From Ancylobacter novellus DSM 506 (GTDB lineage Bacteria; Pseudomonadota; Alphaproteobacteria; Rhizobiales; Xanthobacteraceae): a stretch of DNA of 64,000 bases. Position 1 is the stretch's first letter, and each line of letters starts with the position of its first letter. Both the position numbers and the translations under genes were made by a program. Under the pieces are notes generated by a model that did not search any database, was not told the origin of the DNA, and saw only the letters and a list, made by a program, of their open reading frames with translations. The stretch is from the NCBI RefSeq assembly GCF_000092925.1, contig NC_014217.1:4464001-4528000 (forward strand), given 5' to 3'. Below, one piece after another: positions 27,708 to 36,547 of this stretch.

Positions 27708-28661
27708 CTACTTGGGCTCGAAATAGTTGGCCCGCACCGCCGCGCCGACGAGATTGACGATCAGGCGACCCGCCGTGATGCAGGTGATCTGGTTCACGTC
27801 GGTGGCGGGGGTGATCTCCACCACGTCCATGCCAAGGACCCGGCCCTTCTTCACGAGTCCATGGATCAGGCTGCGGGTCTGCATGAAGGTCATGCCGCCC
27901 GCGCAGGGGGCCGCGACGCCCGGCGCGATGCCGGGCTCGAAGGCATCGAGATCGACCGTGAGGTAGTAGCGGCCGCCATCCGGGATCATGTCGAGCACAT
28001 GCTGAATGCCGCGCTCGTGGACGTCGTAGGCGGAGACTAGGTGAGCGCCATAGGCCTTCGCGGCATCGTACTCCTCCTGACGCCCGCTGCCGCTGGCGTG
28101 GAGACCGATCTGGAAGATCTCGCCAACATGGTCCATTTCGGACGCGCGGCGGATCGGGCTCGACAGCCCGTGGGTGACGCCGTTGATCTCTTCGCGCCAG
28201 TCGAGGTGCTGGTCGATCTGGATGAGGGTGATCGGCCCCTGGTCGTCGAGGGCCTTGATCACGGGGATCGGGATCGAGTGATCGCCGCCCAGAACGATCG
28301 GCATCGCGCCCGAGGCCACGATCTTGCGCACGACATCCTCGGCGCGCTTGAGGTGGTCCTTCAGTTCGCGCGGATCGGCATAGACATCGCCGCAGTCGAC
28401 CGCGCGAATCTGGCGGTTATCGTAGAGCGGGCCGCCAATGTCGAAGTCATAGCGCTCGATGGAGCGCAGGATCCGGTCGGTCGCCCGGCGCATGGCCAGC
28501 GCGCCGCGGCTCTGGTCGCTGGCGATCTCGCCGAAGGTGTAGGATTCGCCATAGGGGATGCCGAGATAGGCGATGTCCGCGCTGAGCGCATCGAGATCGG
28601 CGCAGGGTTCGGAATAGAGGAAGGTCGTGTGCTCGGGCTTGGCAGGGATCGTGAGGGGCAT
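27708..28661 (-). CDS. Agmatinase-like ureohydrolase (arginase superfamily)
   Basis: The 317-residue enzyme would hydrolyse a guanidino compound to urea and an amine. Manganese ligands are seen in GGDHS, in QIDQHLDWRE (Asp, His, Asp kept; the usual Ala is Gln) and in TVDLDAFEP, with Glu in VVEITP. AAGGA eight bases before 28661 favours this ATG over one at 28697. It is one gene after the amino-acid ABC ATPase, so its substrate is probably imported by that system. Guanidinobutyrase or guanidinopropionase are alternatives to agmatinase. Confidence 0.88.
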   Translation of the reverse strand: MPLTIPAKPEHTTFLYSEPCADLDALSADIAYLGIPYGESYTFGEIASDQSRGALAMRRATDRILRSIERYDFDIGGPLYDNRQIRAVDCGDVYADPRELKDHLKRAEDVVRKIVASGAMPIVLGGDHSIPIPVIKALDDQGPITLIQIDQHLDWREEINGVTHGLSSPIRRASEMDHVGEIFQIGLHASGSGRQEEYDAAKAYGAHLVSAYDVHERGIQHVLDMIPDGGRYYLTVDLDAFEPGIAPGVAAPCAGGMTFMQTRSLIHGLVKKGRVLGMDVVEITPATDVNQITCITAGRLIVNLVGAAVRANYFEPK

Positions 28662-28777
28662 ACGCGTTTTCCTTGTCGTCGGCGTCGAGTTCGCCATGGC
28701 CGATGTCGAGCGATGGTCCGGCTCTGGCGGGTACGGTGGGTGCTGCCCGGCCGTGAGGAGGGGATGTCCGGCTCTCG

Positions 28778-29590
28778 TCAGTGTCCGAGTATCTGGCTGA
28801 GGAAGAGCTTGGTGCGCTCGTGCTGCGGGTGGGAGAAGAACGCTTCCGGCTCGTTCATCTCGATGATCTGCCCGGCATCCATGAAGATCACCCGGTTTGC
28901 CACCTGACGGGCGAAGCCCATCTCATGGGTCACGCACAGCATGGTCATGCCCTCCTCGGCGAGGCTCACCATGGTCTCCAGCACCTCCTTGACCATCTCC
29001 GGGTCGAGGGCCGAGGTCGGCTCGTCGAACAGCATGATCTTCGGCTTCATGCACAGCGCGCGGGCGATGGCGACGCGCTGCTGCTGGCCGCCGGAGAGCT
29101 GGCCGGGGTACTTGTTGGCCTGCTCGGGGATCTTCACCTTGCGCAGGAAGTGCATGGCGAGCTCTTCCGCCTCCTTCTTGGGCGTCTTGCGTACCCAGAT
29201 CGGCGCCAAAGTGAGGTTCTCCAGCACGGTGAGGTGCGGGAACAAGTTGAAGTGCTGGAAGCACATGCCGACCTCGCGGCGGATCTCGTCGATGCGCTTG
29301 AGGTCGTTGGTCAATTCGATGCCGTCGACGATGATCGAGCCCTGCTGGTGCTCCTCCAGCCGGTTGATACAGCGGATCATGGTCGACTTGCCCGAGCCCG
29401 ACGGCCCGCAGATGACGATGCGCTCGCCGCGCAACACCCGCAGGTTGATGTCCTTCAGCACATGGAACTCGCCATACCATTTGTGCACGCCGGAAAGCTC
29501 GACGGCGACGCCGGACAGCGCGGATGAGGTGAGGGCGGCAGAGGTGAGGGCGGCCTGCGCGGGCGGAGCAGACGGGGCGAGGTTCGACAT
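28778..29590 (-). CDS. Polar amino acid ABC transporter, ATP-binding protein (GlnQ type)
   Basis: The 270-residue ATPase has Walker [10 protein letters not shown], the signature [15 protein letters not shown], Walker [17 protein letters not shown] and a switch His in [13 protein letters not shown]. About 30 low-complexity Ala/Ser residues precede the ABC domain, which is unusual for the family and makes the exact start uncertain. It energises the two permeases just upstream. Confidence 0.93.
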   Translation of the reverse strand: MSNLAPSAPPAQAALTSAALTSSALSGVAVELSGVHKWYGEFHVLKDINLRVLRGERIVICGPSGSGKSTMIRCINRLEEHQQGSIIVDGIELTNDLKRIDEIRREVGMCFQHFNLFPHLTVLENLTLAPIWVRKTPKKEAEELAMHFLRKVKIPEQANKYPGQLSGGQQQRVAIARALCMKPKIMLFDEPTSALDPEMVKEVLETMVSLAEEGMTMLCVTHEMGFARQVANRVIFMDAGQIIEMNEPEAFFSHPQHERTKLFLSQILGH

Positions 29591-29664
29591 TATGAGCGTG
29601 AGCCTTCCATGCGGTTGGATCGGGCGTTCTGTCCGAGACAGGCGCGTTGCTGCGCCCGGCCGGG

Positions 29665-30309
29665 TCAGATCCGGATCCTCTTCTCGAGATGTCTGCCGCA
29701 CAGCGAGATCGAGAAGCAGATGACGAAGTAGATGAATGCCACGGCGCCGTAGGCCAGGAACGGCTCGAAGGTCGCGTTGGCGATGATCTGGCTCGCGCGG
29801 GTCAGTTCGACGAAACCGACGATGGAGGCGAGCGAGGTGTTCTTGACGATCTGCACCATGAGCCCGACCGTCGGCGGGACGGACAGACGCAGGGCCTGCG
29901 GCAGGATGATCAGGAGCATCTGCTGCCAGTGCGGGAGGCCGAGGCTGGAGGAGGCCTCCCACTGCCCTTTCGGCACCGCGAGGACACAGCCATACCAGGT
30001 CTCGGTGAGATAAGCGCTGCTATAGACCGAGAGGCAGAGGCTCGCGGCGAGCAGGGGCGTCGTCTGGATGCCCATCAGCGCCAGTCCGAAATAGACAAGG
30101 AAGAGCTGCATCAGCAACGGCGTTCCCTGAAACACCTGGACGTAGAGATGCACCGGCCTGCCGGCGACGCGCGGAAAGGCGAGGCGCAGGCTGAGCAGGA
30201 TCAGGCTGACGACGGCGCCGCCCGCGAAGGCGATGAGCGAGAGGTAGATCGTCCACGGAACCGCGGCGAGCAGGTTGCGGAAGACGTCCCAGGTCGAGAA
30301 CTCACTCAT
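29665..30309 (-). CDS. Polar amino acid ABC transporter permease (second)
   Basis: The 214-residue membrane protein has the HisMQ-type fold and the EAA-loop segment [33 protein letters not shown] at about 120-150, which contacts the ATPase. [17 protein letters not shown] is another family mark. The start overlaps the first permease gene by four bases. It forms a heterodimeric channel with that protein. Confidence 0.92.
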   Translation of the reverse strand: MSEFSTWDVFRNLLAAVPWTIYLSLIAFAGGAVVSLILLSLRLAFPRVAGRPVHLYVQVFQGTPLLMQLFLVYFGLALMGIQTTPLLAASLCLSVYSSAYLTETWYGCVLAVPKGQWEASSSLGLPHWQQMLLIILPQALRLSVPPTVGLMVQIVKNTSLASIVGFVELTRASQIIANATFEPFLAYGAVAFIYFVICFSISLCGRHLEKRIRI

Positions 30310-30986
30310 CGCTGACCCGCCGTGGCAAATTCGCCGAAGACGAAGCGGCGGCCGACCCAGGTCAGCAATTCCCGGAACAGGACGGCGAGCGCGAGATACA
30401 TGATCGTGACGACGATGTAGGCCTCGAAATTCCGGAAGGTCCGGCTGGCGATCATGTTGGCTTCGTAGGAAAGCTCGGCCACCGAGATCTGGCTGCACAG
30501 TGCCGAAGCCAGCAGCATGATCACGAGCTGGCTGGTCATCGCCGGCCAGACCCGCTGGAACGCCGGGGGAATGATGATGAGGAAGAAGGCCTGCGCCGGC
30601 TTCAGCCCGAGGCTGCTCGCCGCCTCGAATTGGCCGGCGGGCGTCGCCTCGATGCCGGCGCGGATGATCTCGCAGGCATAGGCCGTGAGATTGATGGTGA
30701 GGGCGACCAGCGCCGCCGTAAACGGGTCCATCCGCAGGCCAAGCGCGGGCAGCCCGAAGAAGATGAAGAAGATCTGGCCCAGGAACGGCGTGTTGCGGAA
30801 GAACTCGACATAAGCGCGGATGAACCAGCGAAGAGGCTTCGGCCCCTTCAGGCTCGCCCAGGCGCACAGAGTGCCGAGGATCACCCCTAGCAGGCACGAG
30901 ATGAGCGTGAGCAAGACGGTCATGCCCAGACCGTTGAGCAGGCTCGGCCAGCTATGGAGGACATCAATGAACGATGAAAGGCTCAT
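30306..30986 (-). CDS. Polar amino acid ABC transporter permease (first)
   Basis: The 226-residue protein has the HisMQ pattern FFRNTPFLGQIFFIFFGLP and the EAA loop GQFEAASSLGLKPAQAFFLIIIPPAFQRVWPA. It has about five hydrophobic segments. It follows the MmgE/PrpD gene by 28 bases and overlaps the second permease. Confidence 0.92.
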   Translation of the reverse strand: MSLSSFIDVLHSWPSLLNGLGMTVLLTLISCLLGVILGTLCAWASLKGPKPLRWFIRAYVEFFRNTPFLGQIFFIFFGLPALGLRMDPFTAALVALTINLTAYACEIIRAGIEATPAGQFEAASSLGLKPAQAFFLIIIPPAFQRVWPAMTSQLVIMLLASALCSQISVAELSYEANMIASRTFRNFEAYIVVTIMYLALAVLFRELLTWVGRRFVFGEFATAGQR

Positions 30987-31014
30987 TCAACAGGCTTCCG
31001 CGTCATTGGGCGTG

Positions 31015-32388
31015 TCAGAGGGCGGCGTTCAGGAGGTCACGAACCGGCACGTCCGCGTCGAGACCTTCAAGGGCCTGCAGAAGTCGCTGCGCCGCGGGCT
31101 CCCCGATCGCGGGCTCCGCGCAGCGCAGGAACTTCTCCCGCAGATGCGCGGGGGGCACGGGATTGAAGGCGGTTCCCAGCGCGTGGGACTGATAGCCGGA
31201 ATAACGGCGGCCATCCTTGAGGGAAATGACGACGGAGGCTCCCTCCGGGGCCGCCGCGCGCCGCTCCGCGTCCCACATGGGGCCGACCGCCATGCGCACG
31301 CGCGGCATCATCACCTGCATGGCGGGGCTCTCGAGAACGCCCATGTTCAGCTGCTCGAGCCCCGGTGCGCCGAAGCACAGGGTCGCGGCAATCGCGAACT
31401 CCATGGAGAACTGCGCCTCGCGCGTGGTGGCGGGCGAGCCATATTTCAGATTGGCCACGACGACGGGAGGAACGTCGCATAGGACTTCCTCGACATCGTC
31501 CGGCGAAAAACCCTCCCGCACCATGATCTCGACCACGACATCCACCGCCGCATGGGACGACAGGCAGATCGGAAACTTCTTGATGTCGATGCCGGGCGTC
31601 TCCAGACGCCATGAACGGCCGAGATCGGTGAAGGCCGAGATGTCGAACGGGCCATCGATATGGAGGGCGGCAAAGCCGTTCGGCGAAACGAAGGGCTCGT
31701 CCGCGCCGCTCGCGCCATTGGCCGCCAGAGTCGCCCATTTGACGCCGCTCTCACTGGCCTGACCGGCCAGCAGAGCTTTAGCGTCGTTCCCGAAACAGGT
31801 CTTGGCACCACCCGCGCTGGTGACGGCGAGCCCGATGCAGGACCGCATCTGCCGCGGGTCGAGCCTCAGAAGATGGCCGGCGGCAACGCCCGCGCCGATG
31901 GGACCGAGCAGGCCGGTGGTCCACCAACCCTTGTCGTAGAGTCCCTGGCCGGCGGCAGCGCCGACCGCATATTCGCATTCCGCGCCGGCAGTAATCGCGG
32001 TGATCAGCTGCGCGCCCGTCGCGCCGAAGTCCTGCGCCACGGCGACGGCGGCAGGCACAATGACGGCCGAGCCATGGACGAAGCCGGCATAGCAATTGTC
32101 GTCGAAATCGAGCGCGTGGGCAGCCGTCCCGTTGCAGAACGCTGCCGCGAGGGCCGACATCTTGTCCGTCGTTCCCCAGATTTCCGCGCGTCCAGGAGGA
32201 TGGTTGCGTGCCGCGAAGTGGCGGGCGGTGCCCGCCACCGGGGTCCGCGCGCCGGCGAGGGCGACCCCGATGGTATCGATCACGCATGACGTCACGATCT
32301 GGCGGATACGATCGGGAATGCCGGCGGCGGTCACGCCTGTGGCCCACTCCGACAGGAGCAGTGTGGGGGGCTGGGGAGCGAGACTCAT
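31015..32388 (-). CDS. MmgE/PrpD family protein
   Basis: The 457-residue protein matches the 2-methylcitrate dehydratase-like fold: NGTAAHALDFDDN near residue 90, AGAECEYAVGAAAGQGLYDKGWWTTGLLGPIGA around 145-180 and FPICLSSHAAVD around 280. The family contains dehydratases and decarboxylases such as methylcitrate dehydratase and cis-aconitate decarboxylase. Being inside an amino-acid importer operon, it probably dehydrates or isomerises the imported compound or its product. The substrate is unknown. Confidence 0.88.
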   Translation of the reverse strand: MSLAPQPPTLLLSEWATGVTAAGIPDRIRQIVTSCVIDTIGVALAGARTPVAGTARHFAARNHPPGRAEIWGTTDKMSALAAAFCNGTAAHALDFDDNCYAGFVHGSAVIVPAAVAVAQDFGATGAQLITAITAGAECEYAVGAAAGQGLYDKGWWTTGLLGPIGAGVAAGHLLRLDPRQMRSCIGLAVTSAGGAKTCFGNDAKALLAGQASESGVKWATLAANGASGADEPFVSPNGFAALHIDGPFDISAFTDLGRSWRLETPGIDIKKFPICLSSHAAVDVVVEIMVREGFSPDDVEEVLCDVPPVVVANLKYGSPATTREAQFSMEFAIAATLCFGAPGLEQLNMGVLESPAMQVMMPRVRMAVGPMWDAERRAAAPEGASVVISLKDGRRYSGYQSHALGTAFNPVPPAHLREKFLRCAEPAIGEPAAQRLLQALEGLDADVPVRDLLNAAL

Positions 32389-32427
32389 TGCGGACCGCCT
32401 ATACCGGGTATCAGCAGTGACGGTTCG

Positions 32428-33210
32428 TCACTCGGGAAGCTCGCCGGCGGGGGCGCCGAGCCACTTCACGGACAGCTTGTCGATCTCGCCCTTGGCCTTG
32501 GCCTCGCGGATGATCTCGTTGACCTTGTCCAGAAGCCGCGTCTCGCCTTTCACGACGCCCACATAGCAGGGGGAGTTCGCGAGCACGATCTTCAGTTCGA
32601 GGTCGAGATCCGGATTGCGGCGCTTGATGGCGGCGGCGACGGGGGTGCCCGACGCGAACATCTCGACCTGACCGGACATGAACGCCGCGATGGTGCTGTT
32701 GTTGTCCTCGAAGCGCTGAACGACCGCCTTCGGCGCGAGGTCCGCGAGTTCCTTGTCCTGCATGGAGCCGCGCGTTACCGAAATCTTCTTGCCCGAGAGG
32801 TCGGCATATTCCTTCACCGGTGGCTCTTTCTTGCCGAATATGGCATCGAAGAAGGGCGAGTAGGCGATGCTGAAATCGATGACCTTCGCGCGTTCCTCGG
32901 TCTTGCCGAGCGAGGAGATGGTGAGGTCGGTCTTGCCCGACTGGAGGAAGGCGACGCGGTTCGGCGCGGTGACCGGCACCAGCTCCACCTTCACGCCCAG
33001 CTTTTCGCCGATCAGGTTGGCGACATCGATGTCCATGCCGCGCGGCTGCATGTCGGCGCCGACGGAGCCGAACGGGGGATAGTCGGTCGGGACGGCGACG
33101 CGAATGGTCTTGCGGGCGATGATGTCGTCCAGCGCGTCGGCGACGGCCGGAACAGCGCCAAGCGTTGCCATCAGTCCAATGGCGGCGGCGAACAGAATAC
33201 GTGTGGTCAT
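32428..33210 (-). CDS. Polar amino acid ABC transporter substrate-binding protein
   Basis: The 260-residue protein has a Sec signal peptide (residues 1 to about 24, ending AVADA) and a type II periplasmic binding fold with the family marks IRVAVPTDYPPFGSVGADMQPRGMDIDVANLIGEKLGVKVELV and VAFLQSGKTDLTISSL. AAAGG precedes the ATG. It would capture a polar amino acid or guanidino acid in the periplasm for the importer encoded just downstream. Confidence 0.93.
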   Translation of the reverse strand: MTTRILFAAAIGLMATLGAVPAVADALDDIIARKTIRVAVPTDYPPFGSVGADMQPRGMDIDVANLIGEKLGVKVELVPVTAPNRVAFLQSGKTDLTISSLGKTEERAKVIDFSIAYSPFFDAIFGKKEPPVKEYADLSGKKISVTRGSMQDKELADLAPKAVVQRFEDNNSTIAAFMSGQVEMFASGTPVAAAIKRRNPDLDLELKIVLANSPCYVGVVKGETRLLDKVNEIIREAKAKGEIDKLSVKWLGAPAGELPE

Positions 33211-33310
33211 TGCCTACACCTTTATAGCTGGAAGGTTGATGTTGTCGGGGTGGTTCCGTGGGTGCACCGCGGAACCGTCTTGGCAGGCTGGATCAGAGTG
33301 TTCGGGACAC

Positions 33311-33724
33311 TCAGTCCGGGATGACCGCCGTCGCGTCCACCTCGACGAGATACTCCGTGCGGGCGAACGCAGTGACGACGATGCCGGTCGAGACCGGGAA
33401 GACGCCCTTCAGCCAGCGGCCGACCACGCGGTATACATCCTCGCGGTAGCGGGGGTCGGAGATGTAGATCGTCAGCTTGGTGATGTGATCGAGCTGGCTG
33501 CCACACTCCTTCAGCAGCATGTCGATGTTCTTCATCGCCTGCTCGGTCTGGCCAGCGACGTCGCCGACGCTTACGCATTCGGACGTGTCGAGATTCTGGC
33601 CGATCTGGCCGCGCAGGTACACGGTCGTTCCACGCGCAATGACGGCCTGGCAGAGGTCGTTGTCGATGTTCTGCTCGGGATAGGTGTCCTTGGTATTGAA
33701 CTTACGAATTCTGGTGTGGGCCAT
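33311..33724 (-). CDS. RidA/YjgF family protein
   Basis: The 137-residue protein is of RidA size. It has YLRGQIGQNLDTSECVSVGDVAGQTEQAMKNIDMLLKECGS, and the Arg in SDPRYREDVYRVVGRWL is near the usual imine-deaminase position. RidA proteins hydrolyse reactive enamines or imines formed by PLP enzymes and oxidases. AGGA seven bases before 33724 fixes the start; a longer reading to 33760 crosses a palindrome. It is the first gene of the importer operon. Confidence 0.88.
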   Translation of the reverse strand: MAHTRIRKFNTKDTYPEQNIDNDLCQAVIARGTTVYLRGQIGQNLDTSECVSVGDVAGQTEQAMKNIDMLLKECGSQLDHITKLTIYISDPRYREDVYRVVGRWLKGVFPVSTGIVVTAFARTEYLVEVDATAVIPD

Positions 33725-33741
33725 CGCTGCGTCCTGTTTAT

Positions 33742-33755
33742 GCTTGTATGCAAGC
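33742..33755. promoter_or_regulatory. Palindromic operator candidate upstream of the RidA operon
   Basis: GCTTG-TATG-CAAGC is a perfect 14-base palindrome 18 bases before the RidA start. A second inverted repeat, GGCTCCGC-GA-GCGGAGCC, lies at 33765-33782. Both are in the 172-base divergent gap to the LysR gene. Confidence 0.4.
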
Positions 33756-33896
33756 TTCATGAGTGGCTCCGCGAGCGGAGCCGATCAGAAGATCTGCACG
33801 GATATTCTTATGAGCTTCCTGACAGTAGGGGCCTCGTCACACCCCGAAAAGCGATTTTTTTGCGACCACTGTTTCATTTTCTGATAGGTATCGCGC

Positions 33897-34781
33897 ATGC
33901 TGAAGCTTGATTTCGACGAGCGGGATCTGCGCTCCCTGCGAGTGTTTTGCGCGGTGGCGCAGGCCGGCGGTTTCGCGGCGGCCGAGAAGAGGCTCGCAAT
34001 GTCAAAGCCGTCGATCAGCCGCCACGTCCGCGAGGTCGAGGCGCGCCTCGGCGTCAAGCTGTGCGAAAGAGGGCGCAGAGGGTTCCGCCTGACGCAGGAG
34101 GGCGAGGTCGCGCTCGACCTGGCATCGGCGGCCTTTCAGGCGCTCGGGCGTATCCGCCCCGAGATCGATGCCGTCCATGGCATCTTGTCGGGGCGGCTCG
34201 CGATCGGGATCGGCGAGCACACGCTGACCCATCCCGACTGCAAGCTGCCCGAAGCCCTCGCCGCCATGCGGAGCCTCGCTCCGGGGGTAGAGCCGCAGAT
34301 TTTCGTGATGACGTTCACTGAATTGGCGCAGTCATTGAATGACGGTCGGGTGGATCTGGTTATCCGCGGCAAATATACCGACGATCGCGACTTCTTCCAT
34401 CTGCCGCTGTATCGCGAGGTGCACAGGATCTACGTCGCGCAATCCGTGGAGGCCTCGAAAACGCGCTGGCTGCCATTGGTCTATCGTCCGCATCCCTATG
34501 TGGAGAAAGCCATTCAGTCCGGACGGTACAACCTTGGCCCGGAGGCCGCGGGCCTCGATGCGGTCGCCGCCATGGTGGCGACGGGCTTCTATCAGGGGAT
34601 GCTGCCGACCCACTACGGCGACCTCATAAAGAACCGTTTCAATCTGATGATCGAGGAAAATGGGCCGATCTTCCAGCACGAGGGTTGCGCGATATTCTCG
34701 ACCGCGCGACCTATCAGTCAGCGCATAAAAGTATTCCTGAATGTGTTGAGGCGTGTTCATTCCTACACGCCCGGCGTCTAG
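33897..34781 (+). CDS. LysR family transcriptional regulator
   Basis: The 294-residue protein starts with a helix-turn-helix domain (LRSLRVFCAVAQAGGFAAAEKRLAMSKPSISRHVREVEARLGVKLCERGRRGFRLTQEG) followed by an effector domain with GRLAIGIGEHTL. It is divergent from the RidA-importer operon and is its probable regulator. T-N11-A sites in the shared gap could not be chosen with confidence. Confidence 0.93.
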   Translation: MLKLDFDERDLRSLRVFCAVAQAGGFAAAEKRLAMSKPSISRHVREVEARLGVKLCERGRRGFRLTQEGEVALDLASAAFQALGRIRPEIDAVHGILSGRLAIGIGEHTLTHPDCKLPEALAAMRSLAPGVEPQIFVMTFTELAQSLNDGRVDLVIRGKYTDDRDFFHLPLYREVHRIYVAQSVEASKTRWLPLVYRPHPYVEKAIQSGRYNLGPEAAGLDAVAAMVATGFYQGMLPTHYGDLIKNRFNLMIEENGPIFQHEGCAIFSTARPISQRIKVFLNVLRRVHSYTPGV

Positions 34782-35096
34782 CGGATCCGACTGATGTGAC
34801 GATGCTTGCAGGGGTGCTGGAGACGTTTTTCCAGCTGGGAGAGAAAACTCACTTAAGCGTGCCGTTCAAAGACGGAAACTGGCGCCTTGGAGAAGGCCGC
34901 GATCCGGAGAAGTGCCGGACTTTCCGGCGGTTATCGCGGCGTATCTGGAGCCAAAATGTTAATTATATCAATTATTTAACTGGCTGGCGGAGCGCGTAGT
35001 CGCGTGCGAACCTGTCTCAGCGTGTTTCGCCTGTTTTACGAGTCGAAACTGGCCTTCTAACCGAAGACCGGCGCTCATGCGGACTGTTTTCGCTGC
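34782..35096. other. Intergenic stretch without recognisable gene
   Basis: This stretch holds no open frame I recognise. It includes an AT-rich patch near 34955-34982, unlike the surrounding high-GC coding sequence, and leads into an IS-type remnant. It is probably part of an insertion scar. Confidence 0.5.
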
Positions 35097-35192
35097 CACT
35101 ATATCGAGCGCTTCTACAACGGTCGCCGCAGGCACTCGACACTGGGCTATCTCAGCCCAGTCGAGTTCGAGGAGCGAGCCAAATTAGCTTAA
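35097..35192 (+). pseudogene. C-terminal end of an IS3-type transposase (OrfB)
   Basis: The frame reads HYIERFYNGRRRHSTLGYLS, then PVEFEERAKLA and a stop. This is the characteristic end of the IS3-family integrase core, whose preceding DDE domain is absent. Seven bases past the stop, GTGTCCACAGAACCGGCAG resembles an IS3-group terminal repeat. Only the right end of the element survives. The following 35193-35389 shows no gene. Confidence 0.8.
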
Positions 35193-35389
35193 CCTCGTGT
35201 CCACAGAACCGGCAGAAGGCCAGTGAGGGTGAAGACGGCGGCGCTCGATGCCGACAAGCGCCAAGCAGGTTCGGCCAGATCGTGTCGACCCGTGCCCCGC
35301 GATAGATCGCCGCCTGTGGCAGTATGCATCGACCGGCATCCGCCAATTCATGACATTAGCCTGCCCCGCTTGAGTGGTCCGGCTCCAAT

Positions 35390-35698
35390 CTAATGCATGG
35401 TCGGTTTTGCGGCCATGTTCGAGGGCGGCAAGATAGCTGCCGGCGCCGGCGGCTTGTAACCGGGTGAAGAGTGCCGGTCCGTGCCCCTGACGGCGCCGAA
35501 GGACTGGAACCAGAAGGCATGCGCCAGCCGGCGCAGCAGCTCGTCGCGGCTATAATGGCGGATAATGGCTTCGCTGATGACCGCGCCGAGCTCCGTCATG
35601 CGCTCCGCCAGCCATGGCGGCACCCGGCCCGTATGCAAAAGCAGCCCGGCGCTTCCGGCGCAGCGTGGCATAATTCCCTCGACCGTTCGATGCGCCAT
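35390..35698 (-). pseudogene. Truncated DUF763 protein, N-terminal part
   Basis: From the Met at 35671 the frame reads AGSAGLLLHTGRVPPWLAERM and continues through the segments HYSRDELLRRLAHAFWFQSFGAV and RGTDRHSS. This matches the DUF763 N-terminus, where FWFQSFGAV-GMDWHSSG is expected. After about 80 residues similarity stops, leaving a short unrelated tail, while intact members are several hundred residues long. It abuts the IS3 remnant, so deletion by the element is likely. Confidence 0.65.
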
Positions 35699-35793
35699 TA
35701 TAGCCGGAAGCGACGACGGCGGGCGGAAATGACCAGGAGGGACGTCTCCGGACTCCGTCGCCGCGCGGATTATCCTAGCCTGCCGCGGAGCAA

Positions 35794-36408
35794 TCACATT
35801 CCGGCCTGGCCGCTCAAATAGATCAAATGCCGAGCAATGGCGGTCTCCAGGCAATCGCTGGCGGTTCCATCCTGCCAGGATTGCACGAAGAACCTGCCGG
35901 TCTTCCCGGTGCCGATAATGGGCGTGTGCCAGACGCCCCGGTGGTAGATCACCCCAGAACCTCGTGGGAAAAGAAAGGCGCGCAACGAGCCTAGCTCCGG
36001 GTCGCCATTTCCGTCCGGCAAGCACACCGCAAGGACGAAATCCGCGCCGCTCATCTCGATGATCGCTTGCTGCGAGTAGGGATGCCGCTCCAAGAGATCG
36101 ATGGAAAGAGGCAGCGCCTGCGGCTGTGTCTCGAAGACGGATGCGATCAGCCGGCTGCTGGACCGCTGGTCCCGATCGAACGATGTTACGTCGTGCCGCA
36201 AGGCGGTGCCGGCATTCACCCGCAAAGGGTGCAGCGTGGCGGGCTGCACCAGCGCCCCATAGGGGCGAAAAAGCTCCTCGTTGACGAGTTGGAGTTCTAG
36301 CGCCAAGTCTCGCTCTGGCACACGCGCGTCACTGCCTGCGCGTGCGCCGTCTGCCGCGCCGGCAGGATCGACCGCGCCGACCTCGTCACGCTTCGAAAGC
36401 TCACTCAC
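35794..36408 (-). CDS. allA: Ureidoglycolate lyase (AllA family)
   Basis: The 204-residue protein has the AllA marks FRPYGALVQP near residue 47, LLERHPYSQQAIIEM around 105, LRAFLFPRGSGVIYHRGVWHTPII around 140 and RFFVQSWQDG. AllA cleaves ureidoglycolate to glyoxylate and urea, the last step of allantoin degradation. About 30 N-terminal residues precede the usual start, so a GTG about 30 codons in is possible. It is divergent from the GntR gene, with a GGTCAGACC site between them. Confidence 0.82.
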   Translation of the reverse strand: MSELSKRDEVGAVDPAGAADGARAGSDARVPERDLALELQLVNEELFRPYGALVQPATLHPLRVNAGTALRHDVTSFDRDQRSSSRLIASVFETQPQALPLSIDLLERHPYSQQAIIEMSGADFVLAVCLPDGNGDPELGSLRAFLFPRGSGVIYHRGVWHTPIIGTGKTGRFFVQSWQDGTASDCLETAIARHLIYLSGQAGM

Positions 36409-36491
36409 GTATATTTCAACCTGATGCCGCCGCTATCCATACAGCAAGGTTCGAGACCGGCCCATCGATGCTGGAAGTGACGAAAATTTGG

Positions 36492-36505
36492 ACTGGTCAG
36501 ACCGG
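36492..36505. promoter_or_regulatory. FadR-like GntR operator candidate
   Basis: ACTGGTCAGACCGG carries the GGTC-N-GACC core typical of FadR-subfamily sites. It lies in the gap between the divergent allA and GntR genes. Confidence 0.55.
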
Positions 36506-36547
36506 GACGTGGATGCAATTCTTTCATGATCGCTAGACAGTAATGAT

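Noticed and set aside
35471..35821. A 116-codon plus-strand frame in the DUF763 scar
   Set aside because: The minus strand shows a real DUF763 N-terminus there; the plus frame has no recognisable pattern.
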